A stretch of DNA of 64,000 nucleotides from Takifugu bimaculatus (lineage: Eukaryota; Chordata; Actinopteri; Tetraodontiformes; Tetraodontidae). Where the stretch lies: NCBI GenBank assembly GCA_004026145.2, contig CP034988.1:12181981-12245980 (forward strand). The letters are read 5' to 3'. Both the position numbers and the translations under genes were made by a program. The notes under the pieces were generated by a model. That model ran no database searches. It worked only from the letters and a program-made list of their open reading frames with translations, and was not told the origin of the DNA. Position 1 is the stretch's first letter. Every line of letters begins with the position of its first letter. Positions 10,497-22,280 of this stretch are shown one piece after another.

Positions 10497-12480
10497 TCTC
10501 CTGTTACTGGGCTTTCCTGTATTTGTGGGGAGTAATCATGTAGTGCAACAGGAACTGGGATATGTTGGTATCCAGAGAGTACCCTGACATTTTTCACAGT
10601 CCATCTGTCAGAGTTGCGAAAGCTTTTTCTGCTAAGCCGTTGGTTACAGCTTGATGGGGCATAGCACAAATGACGGATCACAGTTTTCTTAATAAACTCC
10701 TTGAAAACTTCACTGGTGAAAGTGAAACCATGGTCAGTCGCTGTCGTGTTTGGTAGCCCATGTGTGGCAAATATGTCTGCAGAAACTGGGACAGTTATAT
10801 TTAACAAGGTGTTGGCCTTGAGGCACGTACAATATTTGTCCACCAGCACCAAGAACAACTGCCCCACAAATAGACCAGCAAAATTCAGATGAAGCCAGGA
10901 CAATGGGTGGCCAGACAGAGCTGGTGATGGAGTGCTGGTGATGCTTTGGTTGATCTTTTGGTTACATTGTCAACATATTTTATATAATTTTTTCTAAAGC
11001 ACAGTCCATTCCTGGCCACCACACAAATGTCCTGGTGAGGCTCATGATCTTGGACACTCTGCTGTGGGTGTCATGTAGCTACTCTGGGAGGGTAATTGCC
11101 CAGCACTGTATTCTCACTGATGCCATGGGGGGAATTTCTTTTGACTCACTAAACAGGCCCATATGGGGCTTATGTTCTATAAAGATGGTAACCGGGAGAA
11201 CAAGCAGATAGTGGTGGAAGCTTTTTTGCTCTAGTGAGAATTCACGACACACAGCCGATAGGCTTTTCACTCCTATCCTCCACACGGTGTGAAAGCACCG
11301 CCCCCACACCATGCAAAATGACAGGATGACATTCTTGTTGCGATCAAAGTGAACTCACAATCGTGTTGACTGCAAAAGTCCTTTAACATGCTGAAAAGCC
11401 TCTGCCTGAGCCTGATGCCACTTACATGAACTGACTTTGTGCAGGAGCCAATAGCATGGGAAGAGTACTGGAGAGAGGTCTGGTAAGAACTTCCCATATT
11501 AGTTCCCCAAGCCCAGGAATGACCTGAGCTTTGCTATGTTCTTTGGATTGGATTTATCGGCCGCACTTTCTCTTCCCTGAGCCGAAATCCGGTGGCCCGG
11601 GTATGTGAAAGTTTGAGCTTATGAAATGCACTTATTGCATTTTAGACACAGCCCAGCATCTAAAATTCTCTTCTACACCTGGTTGTGATTTTGCAAGTTC
11701 TTCTCTTCTGCTTTACCTGTGATCAGGATGTCATCCAGTAAGATAGCAGCGTGGGAACTGTTTTGAATTAGATTGCCAGCCTAGCAAACAAGTTCTCCAC
11801 CAGATGCAGGGGATCAATAAACATTGAGCTGTTAGGCCTGATTATCTGTCAATTTGTAGTCTCTACATAATGGGTTCTTGAGCCATCTTCCTTTACTAGA
11901 GGCACAATTATGGCTGCCCAGTCAGATCGGCTCAATCACCCCCACCTTCTGTAGCCTGCCTACTTTGGCCTTTAAGTTAGCATTTGACACTGGACATGGA
12001 TTGAAGAAGCATGGTTCTTCTTTGGGGAACAAAAAAGGAACTCACTGGAGGGTGCCATGGAGGGTTTCAAGCTCATTCTTAAAAGCACGTGCATATTTAG
12101 CTAAAATGTCTGTTTTTGATTTCCCACAGATTTTCCAACCAATTCTCAATACTCAATATCAACATCTAGGGCACCAACAAGTGGAATGTACTCATTCATG
12201 TATGTTTTCAGTGTTATATTATTCTTTTGAAGGTAATGAGCCATCTTAGTGTGGCTACTCCCAACAACTGGCACTGTGTCCCTCCAGCCCTGTGCTGAAC
12301 TCACAGTGCTCAGAGAACTGTTTCAGCTCTGCTATGAATGCTGCCGACGTAAATCCCAGATTGTGTGAATGAGTGAGGAATTCGGAGTGCTTAACAATCA
12401 AAGTGGGCTTGGGTTTTTCATGTTAATTGCACCATCATTACCAGTTCTTTGAAACTGATCTATCCCCGTCTCTGGCCAGA
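10497..12480 (-). mobile_element. Broken Ty3/gypsy retrotransposon, pol region
   Basis: The minus strand holds the gypsy pol order RT, RNase H, integrase. RT: GVIEPIRLGSHNCA-type entry block near 11945-11900 and the catalytic AAILLDDILITG near 11750-11717. RNase H: a QKSFHHYLLVLPVTIF segment with HKPHMGLFSESKEIPPMA near 11220-11110; the usual Asp before HKP is Glu here. A degenerate spacer follows, then integrase at 10905-10500: LHLNFAGLFVGQLFLVLVDK, IFATHGLP and TDHGFTFTSEVFKEF. The first catalytic Asp of integrase is Asn (LHLNFAG). The NGLAEKA block with the catalytic Glu is present but in another frame (near 10640-10610). No LTRs, primer site or gag were found. The integrase end is cut at 10497 by the pogo-like fragment. 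Dead copy. Confidence 0.85.
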
Positions 12481-14291
12481 TTAGGAGTCAACTTCTAGGT
12501 CTTGGTGAGGAGAATGCAGCTCCCCCCCCCCCCTTTGTCAAGTTCTCCAGCATCTCCATATACTCCACCCAGTCACTGTCCTTCTCAACAACGTCAGTTG
12601 GTGAACCGACAATGACAACAATAGCAATTGTTAGAAACTGTGTGACAACTCCGATCCACAGCGGCATTAATTCTCAGCTTGATCTTTGTTTTTGAATCCT
12701 TGTCACTATTGTCATAACCTTAGTGGTCATTTTTTGATACATTTACTAATATTTTCCAGCACATCCATCTCTCTGACCAATAATATTCACTCTGCAACAC
12801 ATAAGAAAAAAAAAAAAAAGTACTTTAAGCAACAAATTCACACAAAACGAATCAAAAAATTCTAAAGGTTTTTATTTTTTTTATTTTTAAATAAAATACA
12901 TTTTTGACATTGGCTCTTCAGAGTCTAAATGCTGAACATGTGATTCTGGATTTTGCACATATGCTTCAAATTACAGTATACCCCACCTTGCAAGGCATTG
13001 ATATTTACTTCCATGAGCAGTTTTAAGCATTCTTTATTCAGTGAGTGGTATTGAGAGAGCCTGCAGCCTTACCTTGTCTCCTCCCCCGAGACCTAAGGGA
13101 ACAGTGGGTTCTTTCTCCAGAGAACAAACACCCGTATTCATTAGATGATTCCTGCTGTGCAGAGGAGTGGCTGAGGACAGCTCAGCAGTTGCATCGGCTC
13201 AACAAAAAACCATTAATAACCAATACACTTCAAACAGTAACACATGTACTTTTGTCTGTCATATATTATATAATACATGCATTCATTTAATTATGCATCA
13301 GATATACTTTACTCCTCAATGTCTTTTGTTTTTTAAGTGACAGAACTTTCTTTTTTCAGTTTTGTAGTTTCTATAAATTTTTTCTTTGCAAAGACTTCAA
13401 CAAGCTTCATTGTTCCTTCCAAACCCGCTGAGATTTCCTCAAGGACTAACAAAGACATTTCCTTCTGATTGGCTTGATCACTTCATATCAACTTATATTT
13501 GTCTGCCTCCTGTGTGAGTTACATGTGCACTGATAAGCGTTCTCACAAAACCAGCGTGCACAGCTTTGCTGCAGGAAAATTTTGTATCATTCCCAAAGAA
13601 AAGCTTACACAATTCTGACTGCACATAGTACTCTGTGCAACCTTTACCTTACATCAAAAAATAAATCAAGTACAAGTACTGTGTTTTAAGGTCACACAGT
13701 ATCAGTCCAAAACACAGCAATGGCAAAATGAAAAGGAAACTGAGACACCCCATTGCTAACTAGTGCCCTTCTAGATTGAGCTACTTTCATGAACACCACC
13801 ATTGTCTATTCAATCTAATGTATTAATATATACAAGTGTATTTGCTGTAAACAGATTCTTACACAACTGCCTCACACAAGCACGATGGGATGCTGTGAGA
13901 GGGACTCAAGCATATTGGAAAATGTTCTCAGCCATTCAGGTCAAAGGCCTTACACCCAACGGAACACTTTTATATGAAGGACTTTTAATGGACTCTTTGG
14001 GAAGTGCTATATAAATAAAAATTTACTGATTGATTAATGATGACCGGGATGGTCCACAACTCCTTCATCCTGCTAATGACCACCACCATTAGCAACAGTA
14101 TTAAAATTTGTTTTTACACATGGACATCAAAAAGCAGTCTTTTCACAAAGAAGGTAGAATTTCAATCCAGAAATATCACCAGGTTTAAATACAATTGATT
14201 TTTGAATTAATTAGATGCCTTTTATGTTAAGTAAAAACAGATGACCTTGCTGCTTGTTGCCAACAGTAATATCCTCATGAGAAAAAAGTTC
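12481..14291. other. Non-coding stretch with poly-C run and a LINE-like tail
   Basis: A run of 14 C lies near 12521-12534 and a poly-A run near 12808-12820. At about 13990-14035 the plus strand has GGGAAGTGCTATATAAATAA followed by TGATTGATTA, the usual 3' end of fish LINE/SINE repeats and the reverse complement of the TCAATCAATC heads listed below. No gene was recognised. Confidence 0.5.
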
Positions 14292-14600
14292 TCAATCAAT
14301 CAATCAATCAATCATTTTTTTAAATTTATAAAGCATCTGTTACAATCAAAATTGTTTCTAGGCACTTTACAGAATCCCAGGGGCCTGACCCCCAACAAGC
14401 AACAGTGGCAGGAAAAACTCCCCTTTAACAGGAAGAAACCTTGAGCAGTTCTAATCTCAGGGAATCGCCAAGTGGAGTTTTCATGTTTCCAGTTCAAACC
14501 CACATTTAGAATTCATTTCTTTATACTGTATTGTGTCTGCTACAATCAAAAGTTGTCTCTAGGTACCTTACAGAAACCCAAGGCCTGACCAATACAATGC
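14292..14600 (-). repeat. Dispersed TCAA-headed repeat, two partial copies in tandem
   Basis: Written on the plus strand, the first copy (14292-14448) starts with TCAATCAATCAATCAATC, passes through TGTTACAATCAAAATTGTTT and CCCAACAAGCAACAGTGGCA, and stops after AGGAAGAAACCTTGAGCAG. A second, older head (TGTCTGCTACAATCAAAAGT and on to GGCCTGACC) lies at about 14530-14593. The family recurs at 17.9, 19.8, 31.5, 37.5, 42.1 and 59.6 kb in the same orientation and at 22.1 and 35.7 kb reversed. The TCAA/ATTGA end is probably the 3' tail of a LINE-mobilised element, so the element proper reads on the minus strand. Confidence 0.75.
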
Positions 14601-15249
14601 ATGCAGAATACACGCACAGTTGTGAAAGATTCTAAATCACCCCCTAGGTCTGTGACCTGTGATAGAATGGTGGCCATCTAGGGCATATTCCTGCCTCTTG
14701 CCCAGTGAACGCTGGGATTATGATAAGAAAAATCTAGTGATGGATTCATGAGGTCGACATGGCACGTATTAAATTCATCTATATCTTTCCAAGATGGGTT
14801 TCATTAGCTAAGCCTAGCTGTCAAAAATGGTAAAGAGAAAACTTCAAAAGCATCAGGAAAACCCTACGGTGCAATTTCTTTTTGACACATGATGTAGCGA
14901 CACTGGTAATTTATACTTCAGCGGTGTCTTTGATGGCTAGGGCTCGAATGTCTGAAAGAAAATTCTATATCATTGGCTGTGTTTGAGGTCATTTTTAGGA
15001 GCCTGCAGATGTGACTGTTGTCTTTGGAAAAAGACAGATGCGGTTCCACTGTGGTACAGTTTGTTCATGCTTTTAAACAATGTCCTTGGAATCAGCAGCT
15101 GAAGAAATTGTGATAAAAGATGCTTACTGATGATGTAGCATTGCTTCTCCTGTGTGTTTAATAACATGAACCCTGATCTCTTCTTGTCCGTGACCCACAG
15201 TTCAGCCCCTGGGGGACTGGCGAGGAAGTTGGAGGATAGACATCACTGT
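14601..15249. other. Non-coding spacer
   Basis: No gene or named repeat seen. Confidence 0.5.
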
Positions 15250-16046
<797 letters not shown>

Positions 16047-17875
16047 TTTGACAGGTCAGGACATTTGTAAGACCTTTACCTTGACCTCGTTTCTATGTGA
16101 CAATTACTGCACATTGATACCAAACCCATTTAAGTTCTACCTCAAAATGCCAGAAAAGGCATGTTATGGCCTTATTCTTGATACATTTCAGGAAAAAAAA
16201 AAATCAGACCTGTTCATTTTTTTAAATTTTTTGCTGTAATCCGGAATTCGGATATGATGTTTATAATCGATCAAACAGCTTTGCCGCCTATGCCTACCGG
16301 TGTGTCACCAGCCGCGGCGATCAGATGTGTTTGTCACTTTGCTCTTTTGATGTCTTCTTGTGATACCGATGGCCCTAAGTATTTCGGTGATCAGCGTTTC
16401 CTTCCAGAAAGATAACCCAGCTGAAATGAGAGCAGGAGGGCTGCTGATGGTGTGCCTGCTGAACCCAGTGGCCTGGATTGCCATGGATTAATCTGTTAAC
16501 CTTCCATTGTGTGGAATTATCAGGTCTGTCATATGATAGATTTTAATCAGATTAATCACAGTAAATCTTTGGATTAATTGTGATTAAACAGTTTAGTAAT
16601 TCCTTCATGAAATTTCAGTTTTCTTCAGCTCTGGAAATGGATCGGGAAGAAAAGGTTGAGATATTATATAGTTTATTTAGCCTGAAGTTGAAGCTCCATC
16701 TCCTGTTGCACCTGCTCATTTTTATTACTGACGAACTGAATTGATGAATAATTGTTAGTTGGTAAACAAAATCACTGTGTTCTATTCTTTTTTAATCATT
16801 TTTTTTATTTATTTAATCATATTTAACAGTAGAAATGATATTCAGTACATAATGACAAAGATTAATTAACTGCAGATATAAACAAGCATTTTAGTTACAT
16901 TAATTATGGCACTGGGATACTAACACAAGCACAAATAAATTGCCAGTCTAAATGCTAGATGTATAAAATTTTAAATACACATGCAAGATGTGGCTGGCAG
17001 GCTGATTTTGTGTCCTGCAGGCTGATTTTGTGTCCTGGTGGATATAGACCAGAACTCTGTCTTTTTATTCTTATTTCCTATATGACTCACCGCACAGGCA
17101 GTAATTAGGCAACAAACAAAAGGTGTGCGAATCTGACCTTTCATTCTCTCAAATCAGAAATTTGACCTAAATAGAATGTCAAAATGTGATGTCTACCCTT
17201 AGTTGATTCCAGTAGAACAAAAGTATTCTTGAAACTATAGAATAAAACTACAGAGAAGGCTTAAGTCATTTGCTTCTTATTCTGCATTATATACCATGTT
17301 TTTGTGTTCTTGTTTACCATTAGTCAAATACTTTGTATTTAAGAGCAAATCTCAGCTTTATAAATGTAATAGTGAAGCAGAGGGAGCCATCGTATGAAAA
17401 AAATGACCAAAGAAGATCTTCAGTGTTGCAAAGTCCAGCTTTTCAGCTAAGGATGTTATTTAGTTTTTGTGTAGTCGTTAGCCAGGCTTACGTCTTACTG
17501 CACCAGTTGGTTCAAATTCTCAAATACAGCTTTTATCTAGAGCTGAGAAGTGCACAGTTCTCCTTTTCTTGCTTTCTTCCACTGGTTCCACAGGTCTCAG
17601 GTGAACTCTAAATGGACCAAAAGAGGGTCTCTTCTCAACCTCCAGGTCCCTCCACATTATTTGGTGCATTTGTTAGACAAAAAAGGTAGAAAAAAATACC
17701 TATATGCTCAAAGATACAAGTGCTACTCAGACACTTCATCCACCATTTAACAAGAAAACTACTAATTTACAACCAATCCAACTTGGAAACCCTTTTTTAA
17801 ATTGGTGTATTCTAAGGTAAAACTGTCAGACATTATGGTAATAATGCTTTAAAAGATTGGATGTCCCAGTTAGAT
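16047..17875. other. Non-coding stretch with one short tandem duplication
   Basis: AT-rich DNA without a recognised gene. A 20-base unit, GCAGGCTGATTTTGTGTCCT, occurs twice head to tail at 16998-17037. The two short plus-strand frames at 17333-17750 have no identifiable motif. Confidence 0.5.
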
Positions 17876-18395
17876 CAGTCAGTCAGTCTTTATTAATAAA
17901 GCATCTGTTTCAGTCAAAAAAACTTCTAGGCGCTTTACAGGAGAGGAGAGGCAGGCATCACCAAGCAGGGTTCGGATCATGTTTCTGGACCCCGGCAGCC
18001 TTGGCCTATAGCAGCAGAAATAAGATGTTAACCTAAGAATTAGACAACCCTCTAAATATAATAATTATGTCCAGGATAGTAATTGGAACTACAGAATTAC
18101 TGACAATAAGCTTTTTCAAAGAGGAAGGTCTTAAGTCTTAAAAATCTGCAAAGCAATTCATGATCCAGTGTTGATTATGCAACAGTTGCAGGACCGGGTC
18201 CATCACCTGTTGCTAAAGAACAATTTATCTGGTCCAGAATAGAGCTACCTATCAGTGGTAAAACATCCTTCAACAAGTGTGTTGGGATGGGATCTAAAAG
18301 AGACGCGGTAGACTTAAATCTTTGAATTAAAGCAGACATCTCAGAAAAAATAAATAAATATTGGATTAAAGGAGTTTAAGGGCTCGCTGGGGACC
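17876..18395 (-). repeat. Dispersed TCAA-headed repeat with extended body
   Basis: Starts with TCAGTCAGTCAGTC and TTTATTAATAAAGCATCTGT, skips the middle seen in other copies, and resumes with GGTTCGGATCATGTTTCTGG and CTATAGCAGCAGAAATAAGA, which also occur at 20.04 kb (the first part also at 59.95 kb). The body to about 18395 has no coding signal of its own. It runs directly into the LINE linker fragment of the next entry, so the two may be parts of one long LINE-related element. Probable 3' end on the left, element on the minus strand. Confidence 0.6.
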
Positions 18396-18615
18396 CTGTT
18401 TATTCCCACAGGCAGCACATCTGGTGAGGGTCTAGCAGCTGTTGGGATGGCCTAATTAGCTTTCCTCTAATAGCTATAAGTTTCAGTGAAGAAGCTCATT
18501 AAGTCTTCACCACCAAGGGATGAAGGGATACGTGGATCTAAAACACTGACTCTTGGTTAATTTGGCCACAGTGCTGAAAAGAATCCTGGGTTTAGTCTGG
18601 TTTTCTTCAGTTAGA
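18396..18615 (-). mobile_element. LINE inter-domain fragment, copy 2
   Basis: Same segment as 9940-10165. Both contain CAGCAGCTGTTGGGATGGCC, GTGAAGAAGCTCAT and GGTTAATTTGGCCACAGTGC. On the minus strand the linker words (FFT near the TTCAGTGAAGAAGC site, and the FSTVAKLT-type segment) can be followed, but with indels that break the frame. Divergence from copy 1 is clear, so the two are separate old insertions. Confidence 0.65.
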
Positions 18616-19768
18616 AAACAAGATCATGGTAGACATACTTATTTTCGTCTGGTTTTCATCAAATCCGTTATTTGTAAATGGAGTCCAAAAGCTGGAACTC
18701 CTTATTCAGACTCTGCTGAATACTTTAATTTTTTTTCTACTAGCTTTTATTTGCTAACTATATCAAAGCTGACCATTTGTCTGCCCAGATGTTCGCTGCA
18801 CTTCCTGTGTAGATGATGAAAGGGAATATTATATCCGTCGAAATGCCAGCCTTGGTCTCACAAAGCAAGTTGAACGTTGGGGCATCCTCTACCACGAGCT
18901 TCACAACAAAAACAATCGCAACCCCGTCTTGAACCGACTGCATCCGAAATGGAATGCTGTAAATACAGCGGGATGACATTCACAGCAGAATATTTGATCA
19001 ATTGGAGTATTAAATGTAAGTTTTCTCAATCCTCTATTTCAGTATTTCATCTTGTTTGGAGGCCTTGCATTGCCCTAAACTTTCACATTTGGTTTATCTT
19101 TGATCTTAATTTACTTAAAGACTGAAAACAACAATCCCAGTAATGATTTATTTTTTTCCACGGGCAAAGTTAATGCGACTCTGCTCATAAATACTTTAAA
19201 ACAATAACAGACATTTGGAAAATGAAAGGTTTTACATAATAGTCACTTAATCTGAGCGGTATTGAATTGTGGGATTACGGTAGCATAATACATTCATAAT
19301 GCTGCTGGCATTTCACCAGATTAACCAAAGTGTTAAAACAGACATAGTAAAAAAGCTATTATTTTTTCTGAAGAAGATTAACTAATGGGGAAAGGCAGGA
19401 AGACAATAGCTGTTCCTGCAACTGGGATAAGGATTGGCAGCAGGGTAGTGAGCATTTTTATCACCGTCTCTACTGAAAGCAAAAGACTGCTGTATTAAGG
19501 TACTGTCAGCTCATGTGACACTTACTCCAGAAGACCTTCTAATCGTCATTGATCCCTCACAGCAGTGATGACAGACACAATCAGACAGACAGACTGACCG
19601 ACAAACCGACCGTCCGACCGCTGCGTTGGTGCGAGTGGTGAAAATTTCAAAATGTTAATGCATAACAATAAATGTCAAGCATGTTTGATAAGAGTGGACA
19701 ATCAACCTGAGAGTCAGAAGCACAACAGATGTGAGCTCCACTGGTCTTCCCACACATCACCCTGCCTG
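18616..19768. other. Non-coding stretch; one unrecognised exon-like frame inside
   Basis: Mostly AT-rich. It contains a short open stretch at 18789-18976 (see separate entry) and a run of CAGACAGACAGACTGACCGA-type short repeats at 19575-19620. No other feature was recognised. Confidence 0.5.
18789..18976 (+). other. Unrecognised exon-like open stretch
   Basis: After an acceptor-like CCATTTGTCTGCCCAG, one frame from 18791 stays open for 61 codons to a TGA at 18974-18976. It reads CTSCVDDEREYYIRR, then LGLTKQVERWGILYHELH and LNRLHPKWNAV. The composition is mixed, charged and aromatic, unlike the AT-rich frames nearby, and it could be a decayed exon or a piece of an unknown transposon protein. 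I recognise no domain. There is no partner exon nearby and no donor site is needed since it ends in a stop. Could be chance. Confidence 0.25.
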
Positions 19769-20208
19769 ACAATAGATGGAAGAAAAACCTACCCTGTAAC
19801 AGGAAGAAACCTTGGGCAGGACCAGACTCACATGGGGGAACCCTCCTGCTGATGGCTGCTGCGAAAGCAAGGATGGATACAGACAGTTAGAGGAGCAGGG
19901 AGGGAAGCCCAAAAACCTACACAGAATGTGCCAATAACATCATTGTTGACCTACAGGGGAGAGAAGGGTCGGAGAAGAGAGTAGAGGAGAGGAAGCCATG
20001 ACCCAGTGGGGTGACAGAGGCCTGTCAGGTGATCATGCAGCCTCGACCTATAGCAGCAGAACTAAGATGAAATGTAAAAAAATAAAATAAAAATAAATTA
20101 GACAACCCTGTTCTTGATCTAATGAGCAGCCAATGAAGAGAAGCCTGCACAGGAGTAATGTGATCTCTGGTGCCAGTACCTGCCTTTAGATCAGCTGGAG
20201 GCTTCTCA
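19769..20208 (-). repeat. Dispersed TCAA-headed repeat family, body copy lacking its head
   Basis: Begins inside the repeat with GTAACAGGAAGAAACCTTGG and CATGGGGGAACCCTCCTGCT, continues with ACCCAGTGGGGTGACAGAGG and CAGGTGATCATG, and then contains CCAATGAAGAGAAGCCTGCA and a GATCAGCTGGAGGC end, words I know from long fish repeats. Its right end is cut directly by the pogo-like element starting at about 20210, which suggests that the pogo copy inserted into or next to it. Confidence 0.65.
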
Positions 20209-20209
20209 C

Positions 20210-21300
20210 ACACCGTATTTTCACGACTATAAGGCGCACCTAAAACACCGAGATGTTCTCAAAAATCAACGGTGCGCCTTATAATATGGTGCATCTTGTG
20301 TGTGGACTGAGTTCCAAAATCTGCTGTGTGCCTTTGGTAAGTGCACTACGGTAAACGCTCCGCCCATCGATTAGCGGCACACCTACGCGTAAGGATCCCC
20401 TAAAATGGCGCCGGTCAAGCAACACGCGTATGAGGCTTACTTTAAACTACAGGCCATCGAATATGCTTCTGAAAATGACAGTCGAGCAGCTGCAAGACAT
20501 TTTAACGTAAATGAGTCCATGGTCAGAAAGTGGAGAAAAAAAGAAAGTGAACGAAAGTGAGGAAGACAAAGCTGAGTTTCCGCGGGAACAAAGCAAGGTG
20601 GCCCGAGCTGGAAGACCGAGTGGAACAGTTGGTTGTGGAACAGTGAACAACTGGAAGGGGACGTCTCTACTGTCACCATTCCATAAAAGGCCAAAGCGAT
20701 TGCCGAAGAAATGGACATCGAGCACTTCCAAGGAGGTCCGTCTTGGTGTTTTCGCTTTATGAGGAGGCGGCATCTCTCCATACGCGCGAGGACAACTGTT
20801 GCGCAGCGGCTGCCCGTGGATTACCAGTAGAGGGTGGCCATCTTCTGCACCTACTGCCGCGACAAGATACCCACACCCAGCCACATCTATGAGGCAGCAG
20901 CGGGCGAGTTATTCCACCATATGCGGGTGGATTGTAGACTCATGGGCTATGATACCGTCTTCATGTATTGGAAGAGCTTTCACAAAAGTCGGCATCAACG
21001 CTGAAGCGGAACCGGTCGGTGAGTCTGATTCAGATGATGAAGAGGAATTTAGGATGTTGGACATTGAAATGGCGCAGCTGTTTAATTCAAATACAGAAGA
21101 TGAAAACTTTGATGGTTTTTGTGGCAGAAGAATAAATATTTTGTTCAATAAGTGTCAAAACTCACTGTTTTACTTCCGTTGTCATTTTTTACTGTATGTT
21201 TTAGCATGCGCCTAATGATACGGTGCGCCTTATGTATGTTTTAAATACAGAAATAGCACCCGTAACTGAGGCTGCACCCTTTATTACAGTGCGCCTTATG
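20210..21300 (+). mobile_element. Pogo/Tigger-like DNA transposon, internally deleted
   Basis: Left end CACCGTATTTTCACGACTAT continues into AAGGCGCACC, and its reverse complement core GTGCGCCTTAT recurs at about 20270, 21221 and 21289, marking inverted terminal and subterminal repeats. An ATG at 20405 opens the N-terminal helix-turn-helix (MAPVKQHAYEAYFKLQAIEY, then SRAAARHFNVNESMVRKW). Next come CENP-B-like HTH remnants and FMRRRHLSIRARTTVAQRLP. The DDE catalytic core is missing: the sequence jumps to a transposase tail (DSWAMIPSSCIGRAFTKVGI, then an acidic SDSDDEEEF stretch, 20900-21130). Frameshifts and a TGA after VVEQ add to the damage. The right terminus past CTTAT does not match the left one, so the last bases are lost or mutated. 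A non-autonomous derivative. Confidence 0.85.
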
Positions 21301-21339
21301 GATTTCAGGCTCGGGGACTGGGTTGAGCTGAGCCAGAAT

Positions 21340-21840
21340 GTGGAACCGAGGGGGAGGACATGAACCCTCAGAACTGTACAGTTCTGTTTACAGCGGGCAG
21401 GAGTGACAGAAAGGGGCTTACAGGAGATGAGGCCGACGGTGCAGCGGAGCAGACTGGGGATGAGCAGCAGCGAAGTCGGGACCAGGTGAGCAGACAGGAA
21501 CCAGAAACGCTGAGGCAGAAGTTCGTGGTCAGGGACGGAAGGCTGGTGAGTTTACCGGGAGACAAACAGTGCAGGCAGGTCAGAGGCAATCAGGTTCAGC
21601 AACAGGAGGTCAGGCAGGTAAGAAGTGCTGGAGAGTCTTGCATGGACACAGAAGAACAATCTGGCTGAGTGTGAGCGTGCAGGGGAGGCTTATAAGCAGG
21701 GCTGATTGGGAATCAGCTGCAGCTGTGCTTGCAGGTGAGTGGAGTTGAGCTGATGGGGTGGGAGTGGCTGGCAGGTAGAGTGGAAAATTACTGAGGCAGA
21801 GGGACAGGAGGGAACTGGGGGAATGGAGCTGTGACAAGGC
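21340..21840. repeat. Purine-rich dispersed repeat, copy 1
   Basis: A GC-richer block of CAGGCAGGTCAG- and GGAACCAGAAAC-type words. GCTGGAGAGTCTTGCATGGA and AGAACAATCTGGC (21628-21667) are matched by GCTGGAGAGTCATGTGGAAA and GGACAATCTGGC at 43618-43658, so this is a dispersed repeat. It ends in GGGAATGGAGCTGTGACAA. The 102-codon frame here is low-complexity Gln/Arg and is not a gene. I cannot place it in a family; an LTR or a LINE tail are possible. Confidence 0.5.
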
Positions 21841-22089
21841 TACCTTCTGCATTTGTGTTTCTCCTCAGTCCTCCATGTTTGAAAGCTGCAAAAGGACCGC
21901 GTGTTTGCCCAGAAGTCGTTAATATTCAATTATGTGTTCTATGTGTTTCATAGACAAGGCAAGTGCGAGAATTGTTATCGTGGATGTCTCCGTCTTGTTC
22001 TCCGAACTCATAAATGGAAAGCTGAAAAGTTGTCTGTGACATCATCCCAGGTTCTGATTTCCAAGGAAAATGGAACATAGCATATGTCC
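21841..22089. other. Non-coding spacer
   Basis: Nothing recognised. Confidence 0.5.
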
Positions 22090-22280
22090 TCATCTCCTCC
22101 TTCTTTTCCCACCTGTCCATCAGCTGGAAAGCCTGATCCTGCTCAAGGTTTCTTCTATTAAAAGGCACCTTTTCCTGCCACCGTTCCTTGTTTGGAGCTC
22201 AGGCACTGGATTTATTTTAAGCACCCCAAGACAATTTTGACAGTAACAATTTTGGCACTTCGTAAACAAAAGTTGAATAA
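22090..22280 (+). repeat. Dispersed TCAA-headed repeat, old copy in the opposite orientation
   Basis: Reads as the reverse complement of the family: CCTGATCCTGCTCAAGGTTT, CTTCTATTAAAAGGCACC, TTTCCTGCCACCGTTCC and AAGACAATTTTGACAG. Divergence is higher than in the copies at 31.5, 42.1 or 59.6 kb and the TTGA tail is lost. Likely an older insertion. Confidence 0.65.

Noticed and set aside
12521..12534. Poly-C run as a regulatory element
   Set aside because: A simple homopolymer next to a decayed retrotransposon; similar C or G runs occur elsewhere in the window.
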